Source of the DNA: Pedobacter sp. MR2016-24
GTDB lineage: Bacteria; Bacteroidota; Bacteroidia; Sphingobacteriales; Sphingobacteriaceae
Length of the DNA stretch: 64,000 nucleotides
NCBI RefSeq assembly: GCF_026239655.1
Contig: NZ_JAPIVO010000004.1
Location: 1-64,000, forward strand
Direction: 5' to 3'
The notes beneath the pieces were generated by a model. It searched no databases and was not told the origin of the DNA. It saw only the letters and a program-made list of their open reading frames with translations. Position numbers and translations under genes: made by a program. This document shows, one piece after another, positions 19,105 to 29,066 of this stretch; position 1 is the first letter of the stretch, and the number at the start of each line of letters is the position of its first letter.

Positions 19105-19164
19105 TTATCCACAATACATTAGTTTTCCACATTACAAACAGATGTGGAAAACTAATGTGGAAAA
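19105..19164. promoter_or_regulatory. Cluster of four DnaA-box-like 9-mers in the ftsA-ftsZ gap
   Basis: Four matches to TTWTNCACA lie within 60 bases: TTATCCACA at 19105-19113 (+), TTTTCCACA at 19123-19131 (+), TGTGGAAAA at 19143-19151 (-) and TGTGGAAAA at 19156-19164 (-). The first is the perfect consensus box. They point toward each other in two pairs. Position upstream of ftsZ suggests DnaA control of ftsZ transcription. This is an inference from motif matches only. Confidence 0.6.
19116..19158. repeat. 17-bp perfect inverted repeat between ftsA and ftsZ
   Basis: ACATTAGTTTTCCACAT (19116-19132) and its exact reverse complement (19142-19158) flank a 9-base centre. No T run follows, so it is not a standard terminator. 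It could be an operator for a dimeric protein or an mRNA hairpin in the ftsZ leader. Confidence 0.85.
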
Positions 19165-19230
19165 AGTGGTAATATTACAAGGAGTGATGAACAGGTAAAA
19201 CCAATTTTTAAGTAACTGATTCATAAATAT

Positions 19231-20865
19231 ATGTATTTTGAAATGTTAAAAGATAAGTCATCAATCATCAAGGTAATTGGTGTTGGTGGCGGTGGTGGTA
19301 ATGCGGTAAACCATATGTACCGTCAGGGAATAGCAGGTGTGGACTTTATTATTTGTAATACTGATGCTCAGGCATTGGAGTTCAGTCCTATTCCCAACAA
19401 GGTACAGCTTGGCGCAAGTTTAACAGAAGGAATGGGTGCAGGCTCTATTCCTGAAGTGGGTAAAAATTCGGCTATTGAGAATATAGACGATATTAAATCC
19501 ATGTTAGGCAGTACTACAAAAATGTTGTTCATTACGGCTGGTATGGGTGGTGGTACTGGTACAGGTGCAAGTCCGATTATTGCTCAGGCAGCAAAGGAGC
19601 TTGATATCTTAACCGTGGCAATCATTACTACTCCCTTCTCTTTTGAAGGGAAAAGACGTAAGATGCAGGCCGAAGATGGTTTGGATGAACTGAAAAAGTA
19701 TGTAGATTCTTACCTGGTGATTTCCAACGACAGGCTGCGTGAAATTTTTGGTAACCTGACTTTGGGTTCCGCTTTTGCACAGGCTGATGATATTTTGACA
19801 ACTGCCGCTAAGGGAATTGCCGAGATCATCACTGTTCCTGGTTATATCAACGTGGATTTTAAGGATGTGCGTACAGTAATGAAAGACAGTGGTGTTTCTA
19901 TCATGGGTAGCTTTGCCTGTGAGGGAGAGAACAGAGCGCTTGCTGCTGTTGAAGGTGCTTTAGCATCGCCATTGCTGAAAGATAATGAAATTGAAGGTGC
20001 AAGATATATCTTACTGAATATCAGTTCTGGTTTACGTGAGGTAACAATGGACGAGGTAGCCATCATTACGGATTACATTCAGGATAAAGCAGGTCTTTCT
20101 GCTGATTTGATCTGGGGTAACTGTATAGATGAAAACCTGGGTGATAAGTTGTCAGTAACAATTATCGCTACTGGTTTCCAGACTACGGAACAACGTGCAC
20201 ACGATAAGAAGAATGTTAAAAAAATATCTCTGCTGACTCCCGAAGAAGCACCATTGGTGAAACCTCTGGAGCCTGTAAATTCGTTTATCGAACCTAAAGC
20301 TAACAGCTTCTCTAACGAGCCGGTAATAAAAACGAAGGAAGAGATTAAACAATCTGATTTATTTGGTGATATGTATAACGGAAATAAATCCAGAAAAACA
20401 GAAGAGCCAGAAAATGGGATTATCAGACATACTTTAGTGGAAGAAGAAAAACCAGTTGCGGAAGTGCAGGAGACTGGTGTTGACTTTGAGCTTAAGCTTG
20501 CTGAAACTGATTTCGTATTCGAAACGCCTAAACATAATTATGTTGAGCCGGCAGCAACGCAGGCAGAGGAAGAGATTGAAGTTCCGGGACTTGATGATGA
20601 TAAAAATGACGAGTCTATTGAAGACCAGCTTAAAAAATCTAAAGAGCGGATTTTACGTTTGAAAGACCTGAGCATGAAATTGCGTACTACCAATGGTTTA
20701 CAGGAACTGGAAAATGAACCTGCTTACAAACGTAAACAAATGCAATTACAACAGGTTCCGCATTCTTCAGAATCTCAGGTTTCGAGATTTACATTGAGCA
20801 GTGATGATGACGGTACAACTGAAATCAGACCCAATAATTCATTTTTGCATGATAATGTTGATTAA
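19231..20865 (+). CDS. ftsZ: Cell division GTPase FtsZ
   Basis: A tubulin homologue forming the Z-ring. The GTP-binding GGGTGTG lies at residues 106-112, with IKVIGVGGGGGNAVNHM at the start and the T7-loop region near residues 200-220. Residues about 320-525 form a long, acidic, low-complexity linker. The C-terminal peptide ends RPNNSFLHDNVD, which looks like the partner-binding tail of Bacteroidota FtsZ. Length of 544 is well above E. coli FtsZ (383) because of the linker. The start at 19231 or an ATG four codons later are both possible. Confidence 0.97.
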   Translation: MYFEMLKDKSSIIKVIGVGGGGGNAVNHMYRQGIAGVDFIICNTDAQALEFSPIPNKVQLGASLTEGMGAGSIPEVGKNSAIENIDDIKSMLGSTTKMLFITAGMGGGTGTGASPIIAQAAKELDILTVAIITTPFSFEGKRRKMQAEDGLDELKKYVDSYLVISNDRLREIFGNLTLGSAFAQADDILTTAAKGIAEIITVPGYINVDFKDVRTVMKDSGVSIMGSFACEGENRALAAVEGALASPLLKDNEIEGARYILLNISSGLREVTMDEVAIITDYIQDKAGLSADLIWGNCIDENLGDKLSVTIIATGFQTTEQRAHDKKNVKKISLLTPEEAPLVKPLEPVNSFIEPKANSFSNEPVIKTKEEIKQSDLFGDMYNGNKSRKTEEPENGIIRHTLVEEEKPVAEVQETGVDFELKLAETDFVFETPKHNYVEPAATQAEEEIEVPGLDDDKNDESIEDQLKKSKERILRLKDLSMKLRTTNGLQELENEPAYKRKQMQLQQVPHSSESQVSRFTLSSDDDGTTEIRPNNSFLHDNVD

Positions 20866-20885
20866 ATCAGCTGATCATATTTAAC

Positions 20886-20920
20886 AAAAAGCCTTAACAA
20901 TAAAACGTTGAGGCTTTTTT
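20886..20920 (+). terminator. Rho-independent terminator after ftsZ
   Basis: AAAAAGCCTTAAC (20886-20898) pairs with GTTGAGGCTTTTTT (20907-20920) with one T-G pair; it marks the end of the dcw cluster. Confidence 0.85.
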
Positions 20921-20989
20921 GGCATTGTATATCAGCCACAGAAAGCTTAAATTCGCAAAAAATAAAAGATAACTTAAAGACATATAACA

Positions 20990-22231
20990 TTGGATATTTT
21001 TGAAAAGATAACAAAGCATATGGGCCCGCTCGGGCAACACCAAAAATGGTCACATGGATATTTCTCCTTTCCAAAACTGGAAGGCGATATCGCACCGCAT
21101 ATGAATTTCCGTGGTAAAGAACACTTGGTATGGAGTTTAAATAACTACCTGGGATTAGCTAATCATCCTGAGGTAAGAGCAGCTGACCAAAAGGGGGCTG
21201 CTGACTTTGGAATGGCCTATCCTATGGGAGCCAGGATGATGTCTGGAAACTCAAAGTATCATGAGCAATTAGAGCAGGAGCTTGCCACTTTTGTGGGTAA
21301 ACCTGATGCATTTTTATTGAACTATGGATATCAGGGTATGGTATCTATCATTGACTGCCTGGTTGACCGGAATGATGTTATTGTTTATGACGGTGAATCT
21401 CATGCTTGTATTATAGACGGTTTGCGTTTGCATATGGGCAAGCGTTTTGTTTATAAACACAACGATATAGATAGTGCAAGAAAACAGCTGGAGCGTGCTA
21501 CGAAACTGGTAGAAGTTAGCGGTGGTGGTATTCTTGTGATTACTGAAGGTGTTTTTGGAATGTCTGGTGCCCAGGGTAAAATCAAGGAACTGATAGACCT
21601 TAAAAAAGAATTCAATTTTCGTCTGTTAATTGATGATGCGCATGGTTTTGGTACAATGGGCCCTACTGGTGCAGGTACTCATGAAGAACAAAATTGTATA
21701 GAAGGTGTTGATATTTATTTTGCAACCTTTGCAAAATCAATGGCCGGTATCGGAGCATTTGTAGCCTCTACAGAGGAAATCACTAATTTCTTCCGTTACA
21801 ATATGCGTTCACAAACATTTGCTAAAGCATTGCCTATGCCAATGGTTGTCGGTTTGCTGAAACGTTTGGAGCTGTTAAAAAACAATCCTGAGCTAAGAGA
21901 GAAACTTTGGAACATTGCAACAACGCTACAAAAAGGCTTACGTGCGAGAGGCTTTGATTTAGGGATCACTAATACCATGGTAACTCCTGTATTTTTACAG
22001 GGTGAGCTTCTTGAAGCTACAGCACTGACTATGGATCTGCGTGAAAATTATGGTATTTTCTGTTCTATAGTTGTATTCCCTGTTATTCCTAAGGGGTTGA
22101 TTGAATTGAGATTAATTCCTACAGCAATGCACACAATTGAAGACGTTAACCGTACTTTGGAAGCTTTCAGTGAAGTAGCAGACAAGTTAAAGAGCGGCTA
22201 TTATAATGATAACAAATTTGTTCCTCAATAG
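20990..22231 (+). CDS. PLP-dependent alpha-oxoamine synthase, serine palmitoyltransferase-like
   Basis: A fold-type I PLP enzyme of the KBL/SPT/BioF family, which joins an amino acid to an acyl thioester. The PLP lysine is Lys249 in TFAKSMAGIGAF, with the cofactor Asp in LLIDDAHGFGTMG. SHACIIDG and ARMMSGNSKYHEQLE also fit. The start is taken as TTG 20990 (MDIFEKI), because the first ATG at 21020 would remove ten residues. Bacteroidota use such enzymes for sphingolipids (with serine) or sulfonolipids (with cysteate). It is not close in sequence to the well-studied Sphingobacterium enzyme as I recall it, so the substrate is open. It lies alone between two terminators. Confidence 0.8.
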   Translation: MDIFEKITKHMGPLGQHQKWSHGYFSFPKLEGDIAPHMNFRGKEHLVWSLNNYLGLANHPEVRAADQKGAADFGMAYPMGARMMSGNSKYHEQLEQELATFVGKPDAFLLNYGYQGMVSIIDCLVDRNDVIVYDGESHACIIDGLRLHMGKRFVYKHNDIDSARKQLERATKLVEVSGGGILVITEGVFGMSGAQGKIKELIDLKKEFNFRLLIDDAHGFGTMGPTGAGTHEEQNCIEGVDIYFATFAKSMAGIGAFVASTEEITNFFRYNMRSQTFAKALPMPMVVGLLKRLELLKNNPELREKLWNIATTLQKGLRARGFDLGITNTMVTPVFLQGELLEATALTMDLRENYGIFCSIVVFPVIPKGLIELRLIPTAMHTIEDVNRTLEAFSEVADKLKSGYYNDNKFVPQ

Positions 22232-22256
22232 CAGGTTTCAAAAAATATAAATTCGT

Positions 22257-22292
22257 AAACGCCTTCTGACTCATCAGGAGGCGTTTCTTTTT
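22257..22292 (+). terminator. Rho-independent terminator after the SPT-like gene
   Basis: AAACGCCTTCTGA pairs with TCAGGAGGCGTTT (one T-G pair) around the loop CTCA, followed by CTTTTT. Confidence 0.85.
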
Positions 22293-22491
22293 ACATACCA
22301 TTCCATCTGTTAATTCTGATGATTTAAAATGCCTTTTTGAGAAAATAAAGTAGGTTATCCGTCTCTGTATAGAGGAAAAGGCCGTTTATTTTCTATTATT
22401 TCTTATGTAAAAACTTTTTTTATAGTAATAAAGGAGTTATATTAGTAATTAAGTATTAATACAACCTAAAAAACCAAACTATAATTTAAAG

Positions 22492-22671
22492 ATGAAAAAA
22501 TTTAATGAATTAAAGGAACTGCTGACTTCGCTGGAAGTTGATGCAGAAAAGTTTTACAGCAAATCGAATAGTGCTGCCGGTACACGTGTTCGTAAGGGGA
22601 TGCAGGATCTCAAGAATTTGGCACAGACAATCCGTCTGGAAATTCAGGAAACTAAAAACAAAGAAGCGTAA
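22492..22671 (+). CDS. Histone H1-like (Hc1 family) small basic protein
   Basis: A 59-residue protein starting MKKFNELKELLTSLEVDAEK. The middle, AAGTRVRKGMQDLKNLAQTI, is the conserved block of the short Bacteroidota histone H1/Hc1-like proteins, which are thought to bind the nucleoid. It is a monocistronic gene with a 260-base upstream gap and its own terminator, typical of a highly expressed small gene. A candidate -7 element (TATATTAG at 22438-22445) is one base off consensus. Family recall is from memory of motif; DNA binding is inferred. Confidence 0.75.
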   Translation: MKKFNELKELLTSLEVDAEKFYSKSNSAAGTRVRKGMQDLKNLAQTIRLEIQETKNKEA

Positions 22672-22688
22672 TTTGCTTCCTGTAAACA

Positions 22689-22720
22689 AAAATGCCCTGA
22701 TTGTTATATCGGGGCATTTT
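22689..22720. terminator. Bidirectional terminator between the H1-like gene and dapA
   Basis: AAAATGCCC (22689-22697) pairs with GGGCATTTT (22712-22720), with extra pairs TGAT/ATCG inside. A and T runs on both sides suit the converging genes. Confidence 0.8.
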
Positions 22721-22737
22721 CGTTAGTCTTATTATAA

Positions 22738-23616
22738 CTAATTCTGTTGTATCTGTTTAATAATTTGTTCGGCCAGTCCTGCAGTAGCGGGTACCAATGG
22801 CAGACGCACCTGGTCTCCACACACATTGAAATGCTTTAAGGCAGCCTTTACACCCGCAGGATTTCCTTCTGCAAAGATTAAACGCGTAAATTCTATCAGC
22901 TTTAAATGGAGAGGAAGCGCCGCGGCGAAGTCGCCCGCCAGACATAACCTGATCATCTCTGATAATTGTAAAGGCAAAGCATTCCCCACCACAGATATCA
23001 CTCCCGAAGCACCTAATGCAATCATTGGTAAGGCTACGGGATCATCTCCGGAAATTAACAGGAAATCTTCTGGTTTATCTCTCATGATCTGGTTGAACTG
23101 ATCAAAGTTACCTGAAGCTTCTTTTGTACCTATCACATTTTTACAGTCATGCGCCAGTCTGCAGGTGGTCTCCGGACTCACATTGCTGGCTGTACGCCCC
23201 GGCACATTATAAAGTAATACATCGAGGTCGGTCGATTCACTTATTGCCTTATAGTGCTGATATATGCCTTCCTGAGTTGGCTTGTTGTAATATGGGCTGG
23301 CTGAAAGTATAGCCGAATAACCTTCTTTATCGAAATTCCTGATTGTATCAATTACTTCTGCGGTATCGTTACCGCCAATTCCTGCTATTAATGGTAGTCT
23401 GCCGTTATTTATTTCTGCTGTAAATGCCCAGATCTTCTTCTTTTCTTCCTTATTGAGTGTTGCTGATTCACCTGTAGTACCTAATGATACCAGATATTCT
23501 ACCTTCCCGTCGATCTGGTAGTTGATCAGTTTCTCTAAACTGCCATAATCTACCGATCCGTCTGCATTAAATGGGGTAACCAAGGCTACACCCGTTCCAC
23601 GAAATTTGTTCATCAT
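22738..23616 (-). CDS. dapA: 4-hydroxy-tetrahydrodipicolinate synthase
   Basis: It condenses pyruvate with aspartate semialdehyde in the diaminopimelate/lysine pathway. The Schiff-base lysine is Lys165 in IGTKEASGN; the catalytic Tyr136 is in LLYNVPGRT, and SLGTTGESATL holds the Thr pair. The 292-residue length is standard. It follows ligA by 7 bases in one operon. Its product feeds the meso-DAP that the MurE in this window is predicted to use. Confidence 0.97.
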   Translation of the reverse strand: MMNKFRGTGVALVTPFNADGSVDYGSLEKLINYQIDGKVEYLVSLGTTGESATLNKEEKKKIWAFTAEINNGRLPLIAGIGGNDTAEVIDTIRNFDKEGYSAILSASPYYNKPTQEGIYQHYKAISESTDLDVLLYNVPGRTASNVSPETTCRLAHDCKNVIGTKEASGNFDQFNQIMRDKPEDFLLISGDDPVALPMIALGASGVISVVGNALPLQLSEMIRLCLAGDFAAALPLHLKLIEFTRLIFAEGNPAGVKAALKHFNVCGDQVRLPLVPATAGLAEQIIKQIQQN

Positions 23617-23623
23617 CTTTTCT

Positions 23624-25645
<2,022 letters not shown>

Positions 25646-25657
25646 TTAGTAAATCAG

Positions 25658-26344
25658 CTATAAATCCTGCTTCATTAATTCACTTTCGATCTGATCGAAA
25701 ATGACCATGAAATCGTCCTGGATACTCTCCTTATATAAGATTAACCTTCCGGTTAAATCAGCAAGCTGCTCTTCCGTAAACGGTTGTGCCCATAAACGCA
25801 TGCAGATACGGTTAAGTGCATAAGTTATGTTTTCCATTTTTAAGTAACTCAGCAGATAACGACTGGAGATGAAATTGGTCAGGAATTTATCGAACAACAC
25901 TTCATCCGGTAATCCAGCCTGCGCCAGGAAACGATCCAGTACCGGCCCTTTTGCGCTGTAAAGCTGCCTGTAAAAAGTATCTGCGCTGACAACATTTTTT
26001 GTGATGAGCAGGTGATCCAGGATCAGTTCCAGTCCTATGTGGGCCAGGAAAAATGGCTTCACAGGTCCGCTGTTCATTACTGGTAATATGAATTTTTTGA
26101 GTTTTGCAGTTTCCTCTTTAAAAAAGCCGGAAGAGTGAAACTGGCGGTCTACTTCAAGATGTCTTTTCCAGCCAGTCAGCAGTGCAAACTGATCGGGATC
26201 CGGTTCATAAAGGTATTCAGCTTTCTGCGGATTGAGATTCCAGTCCTTATGTGCATTTTTTACGAAATCCGGCAATACTACGCCCATTACGATAAAATCA
26301 TTTGTATTGTGCCTTTCGAAGTAAAAATGTGATAGGAAGTTCAT
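25658..26344 (-). CDS. AcpH/DUF479-like protein of unknown function
   Basis: A 228-residue protein without signal peptide or membrane segments. The N-terminus MNFLSHFYFE and the following GVVLPDFVKNAHKDW resemble the start of acyl-carrier-protein phosphodiesterases (AcpH, MNFLAH... with a later DFVKG), and the helix HIGLELILDHLLI fits an alpha-helical HD-like fold. The match is distant and phosphodiesterase activity is not claimed. It is the first gene of the ligA-dapA unit (21-base gap) and is divergent from tyrS. Confidence 0.5.
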   Translation of the reverse strand: MNFLSHFYFERHNTNDFIVMGVVLPDFVKNAHKDWNLNPQKAEYLYEPDPDQFALLTGWKRHLEVDRQFHSSGFFKEETAKLKKFILPVMNSGPVKPFFLAHIGLELILDHLLITKNVVSADTFYRQLYSAKGPVLDRFLAQAGLPDEVLFDKFLTNFISSRYLLSYLKMENITYALNRICMRLWAQPFTEEQLADLTGRLILYKESIQDDFMVIFDQIESELMKQDL

Positions 26345-26381
26345 CGCTTCTAAATTAGAAATTTTTTAACGAGGCTTTTCT

Positions 26382-26389
26382 TATATTTG
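26382..26389 (+). promoter_or_regulatory. Predicted -7 element of tyrS
   Basis: TATATTTG matches TAnnTTTG exactly and lies 17 bases before the tyrS ATG. The upstream element is poor (TTTT near 26363). Confidence 0.45.
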
Positions 26390-26406
26390 GCGAAAAGTAA
26401 AGAAGA

Positions 26407-27693
26407 ATGACCAATTTTGTTGACGAATTAAGATGGAGAGGCATGTTACATGACGTCATGCCCAATGCAGAGGATAAATTAAATGAAGGCATGTGCTCGG
26501 GATATATCGGCTTTGATCCAACCGCAGATTCGCTCCATGTTGGCCATCTTACACAGATCATGACTTTAATTCACTTTCAGCGTGCAGGTCATAAACCTTA
26601 TGCGCTGGTAGGCGGGGCTACAGGGATGGTCGGTGATCCGTCTTTCAAATCTGCTGAGCGAAACCTGCTCAACGATGAAACCCTTGCAGTTAATTTAGCA
26701 GGAATTAAAGTGCAGCTGACTAAGTTTTTAACTTTCAGCGAGGAAGGTAATGGTGCTGTTATGGTAAATAATGCCGACTGGTTTAAGAGTTTCAGCTTTC
26801 TGGATTTCATCAGAGATGTGGGTAAACACTTTACAGTGAACTACATGATGGCAAAGGACAGTGTGAAGAAACGTTTGGAAGGTGAAAATGGAATGTCTTT
26901 CACAGAGTTCAGTTACCAGCTGATCCAGGGATATGATTTTTACTACCTATGGAAAAATAACAATTGTACTTTTCAAATGGGGGGGTCGGATCAATGGGGG
27001 AATATCCTTACCGGAACAGAAATGATCAGAAGAAAAGGTGCGGGCACAGGTTACGGGCTGACTACACAACTGATTAAAAAAGCTGATGGTACCAAATTCG
27101 GGAAAACCGAAAGTGGTGCAATATGGTTAGATCCGGAAAAAACTTCACCCTATAAATTCTATCAGTTCTGGCTAAATGCTACAGATGCAGATGTGAAGAT
27201 GTGGATCCGAATTTTTACTTTATTCAGCAAAGATGAGTTAGAAAAGCTGGAAGCTGAGCATGATGCTGCGCCTCATTTAAGGATATTGCAAAAGGCACTG
27301 GCGACGGATATTACTATCCGTACCCACTCTGAAGCAGCACTGGAAACGGCATCAAAAACTTCAGAATTTTTATTCGGTAATGGTCCGCTGTCATTTCTTG
27401 AATCTTTAAGTCACGATCATGTGATGGAGATTTTTGAAGGTGTAGCTCAGTTTGAGATCAGCAAAGCTGAATTAGCCGAGGGTATTGATGCGGCAACCTT
27501 ATTGGCGGAGAAAACAACTGTTTTTCCTTCAAAAGGAGAAGTAAAGAAAACAGTACAGGGTGGTGGACTGAGTATCAATAAAGAAAAAGTTACAGACTTA
27601 GTCGGGCAGTATACACTTGCTCATCTGATCAATGATAAATATATAATTGTACAAAAAGGTAAAAAGAACTACTTCCTGCTGATTGCAGGATAG
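26407..27693 (+). CDS. tyrS: Tyrosine--tRNA ligase
   Basis: A class I aminoacyl-tRNA synthetase charging tRNA-Tyr. The HIGH-type motif is HVGH at residues 44-47. The KMSKS-type motif reads KFGKT (in DGTKFGKTESG), which places it in the bacterial TyrRS group with KFGKS-like loops. A C-terminal S4 RNA-binding domain covers about residues 365-428. The 428-residue length is normal. It is monocistronic, with the converging LuxE-like gene only 7 bases away. Confidence 0.97.
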   Translation: MTNFVDELRWRGMLHDVMPNAEDKLNEGMCSGYIGFDPTADSLHVGHLTQIMTLIHFQRAGHKPYALVGGATGMVGDPSFKSAERNLLNDETLAVNLAGIKVQLTKFLTFSEEGNGAVMVNNADWFKSFSFLDFIRDVGKHFTVNYMMAKDSVKKRLEGENGMSFTEFSYQLIQGYDFYYLWKNNNCTFQMGGSDQWGNILTGTEMIRRKGAGTGYGLTTQLIKKADGTKFGKTESGAIWLDPEKTSPYKFYQFWLNATDADVKMWIRIFTLFSKDELEKLEAEHDAAPHLRILQKALATDITIRTHSEAALETASKTSEFLFGNGPLSFLESLSHDHVMEIFEGVAQFEISKAELAEGIDAATLLAEKTTVFPSKGEVKKTVQGGGLSINKEKVTDLVGQYTLAHLINDKYIIVQKGKKNYFLLIAG

Positions 27694-27700
27694 TAGCATT

Positions 27701-28684
27701 TTATTGTACCAGGAGGTTACATCCCCGGATATCAGCATTATCAAAACGGCCCAGGACTTCAAAGGAACCGTCCGGGAATACTCGTCCCAGGTCCTGTGTC
27801 GCGATAAATGAGCAGGAATTGATATTTGCCAGGTCGATGATATTAATACCACCTGTCTGATTTTTTTCGAGTAATGTTAAGGGATCGTTGGTATCTCTTA
27901 ACACTACTTTCATCCATGGGGGACAATCAAAGATCCCGTTTCCTGAAGAGTAAGCCTGAGAAAGAAGTTCTGTCATTCCATATTCACTGTGAATAAAGTT
28001 TACACCAAATCCTGCTTTCAAAATATTATGTAATTCCTCCCTTACCATTTCTTTTCTTTTTCCTTTCATGCCACCAGTTTCCATCACGATCAGTTCGGGG
28101 AAGTTTATGGCATATGTATCCAGAAAATCTAGCAAAGCATAGGTTACACCTATCAAAATCGTTTTCTGACCTGAATTTTGTCTTTCCTGCAGCCGCTTAT
28201 ATAGGTCTTCGTGATTATGCAGAAAATAACCACTTTCCGGATGTTCACTTTGTTTCAAAAGTGCATCCACCATGTAGATCAGTGAAGAACCATCACGTTC
28301 CAGATAGGAAGGTAAAAGCGCAAGTATGCAAGTATCTTTCGCGATGCCATAAAACTGCTGAAACGCTTTGTTAAAGCTATCCTCATATACAGCAACATCA
28401 GTCACAAAGTGTTTGCTTTGCGACATGCCCGTAGTACCTGAACTGCTGAAAACGATCTCTTCAGTGGCGTTATCGCTAACTACCCGGTGTGTTTTAAAGA
28501 AGCTGATGGGTAAATAAGGGATCTCGTTAACCTGGCTAATCTCCGCAGGTTTTACAGCAAGATGGCTGATGAATTCTTTGTATACCAGGCAATTTTCTGC
28601 CTGGTATCTGAATATATTTAAGGCCGTTTCATTGAACTGCGCTTTGGTGCTTATAGAAAAGATTTGAGGGATTGAAATTTTCAC
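27701..28684 (-). CDS. LuxE/PaaK-like acyl-protein synthetase
   Basis: A 327-residue adenylate-forming enzyme. The P-loop-like motif FSSSGTTGMSQSKHF is that of ANL-type and LuxE enzymes. Other shared stretches are PYLPISFFKTH near the start, HSEYGMTELLSQAYS and the C-terminal LGRFDNADIRGCNLLVQ. LuxE activates fatty acids as acyl-AMP and passes them to a cysteine; stand-alone LuxE-like proteins are common in Bacteroidota and their acyl substrate is unknown. A GTG start is used; no ATG is near. It is the last gene after the acylase and membrane protein, with a 30-base gap holding TATTTTTG (28689-28696, minus), an exact -7 match. Confidence 0.75.
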   Translation of the reverse strand: MKISIPQIFSISTKAQFNETALNIFRYQAENCLVYKEFISHLAVKPAEISQVNEIPYLPISFFKTHRVVSDNATEEIVFSSSGTTGMSQSKHFVTDVAVYEDSFNKAFQQFYGIAKDTCILALLPSYLERDGSSLIYMVDALLKQSEHPESGYFLHNHEDLYKRLQERQNSGQKTILIGVTYALLDFLDTYAINFPELIVMETGGMKGKRKEMVREELHNILKAGFGVNFIHSEYGMTELLSQAYSSGNGIFDCPPWMKVVLRDTNDPLTLLEKNQTGGINIIDLANINSCSFIATQDLGRVFPDGSFEVLGRFDNADIRGCNLLVQ

Positions 28685-28714
28685 CCCGCAAAAATACGTA
28701 ACAAATTTTTGAGT

Positions 28715-29065
28715 TTAGCTATTCGTTTTCTTTACTAAAATGGCTTTTCTGAACTGATAGCCACAATAGCCGCTAATAGCAGCAGTGAAACCGCCCAGTA
28801 TAGCCATGAGTGCAAGTATAAGCCACCAGGCCTGTACACCAAACATTTGCGCAACCTTTGATACCAATAAATGTTGGTTGGGCATACTTTTAAAGAGAGC
28901 CATTCCTATCCAGAGCAGCACTATAGCGAAGAAAGGCGACCAAAGAGATAGTTTAGCTGTTTTTCCTATTAGTCCGCAGGTAGCAAAGGAGATGATAACA
29001 ATAATCCACCAGGGTAAAACGAGCTGGAGCAGAAAAGAAGCGATAAGCACAACTATAAAAACCAT
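28715..29065 (-). CDS. Small integral membrane protein, unknown function
   Basis: A 116-residue protein with three to four hydrophobic segments (about residues 1-28, 38-60, 72-108) and a basic C-terminus (FRKAILVKKTNS). No family is recognised. It is 1 base from the penicillin acylase gene upstream and 30 bases from the LuxE-like gene downstream, so co-transcription is likely and a shared role is possible. Confidence 0.7.
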   Translation of the reverse strand: MVFIVVLIASFLLQLVLPWWIIVIISFATCGLIGKTAKLSLWSPFFAIVLLWIGMALFKSMPNQHLLVSKVAQMFGVQAWWLILALMAILGGFTAAISGYCGYQFRKAILVKKTNS

Positions 29066-29066
29066 A

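Noticed and set aside
19116..19158. Inverted repeat as an intrinsic terminator of ftsA
   Set aside because: The stem is followed by GGAAAAAGTGG, not by T residues on either strand.
19105..19230. Possible replication origin in the ftsA-ftsZ gap
   Set aside because: There is a DnaA-box cluster but no clear AT-rich unwinding region, no dnaA or other origin genes nearby, and the gap is only 129 bases inside a conserved operon. Regulation is more likely.
22538..22726. A 62-residue ORF overlapping the H1-like gene
   Set aside because: It lies in another frame over the H1-like coding region and runs through the terminator; the H1-like frame has the conserved block.
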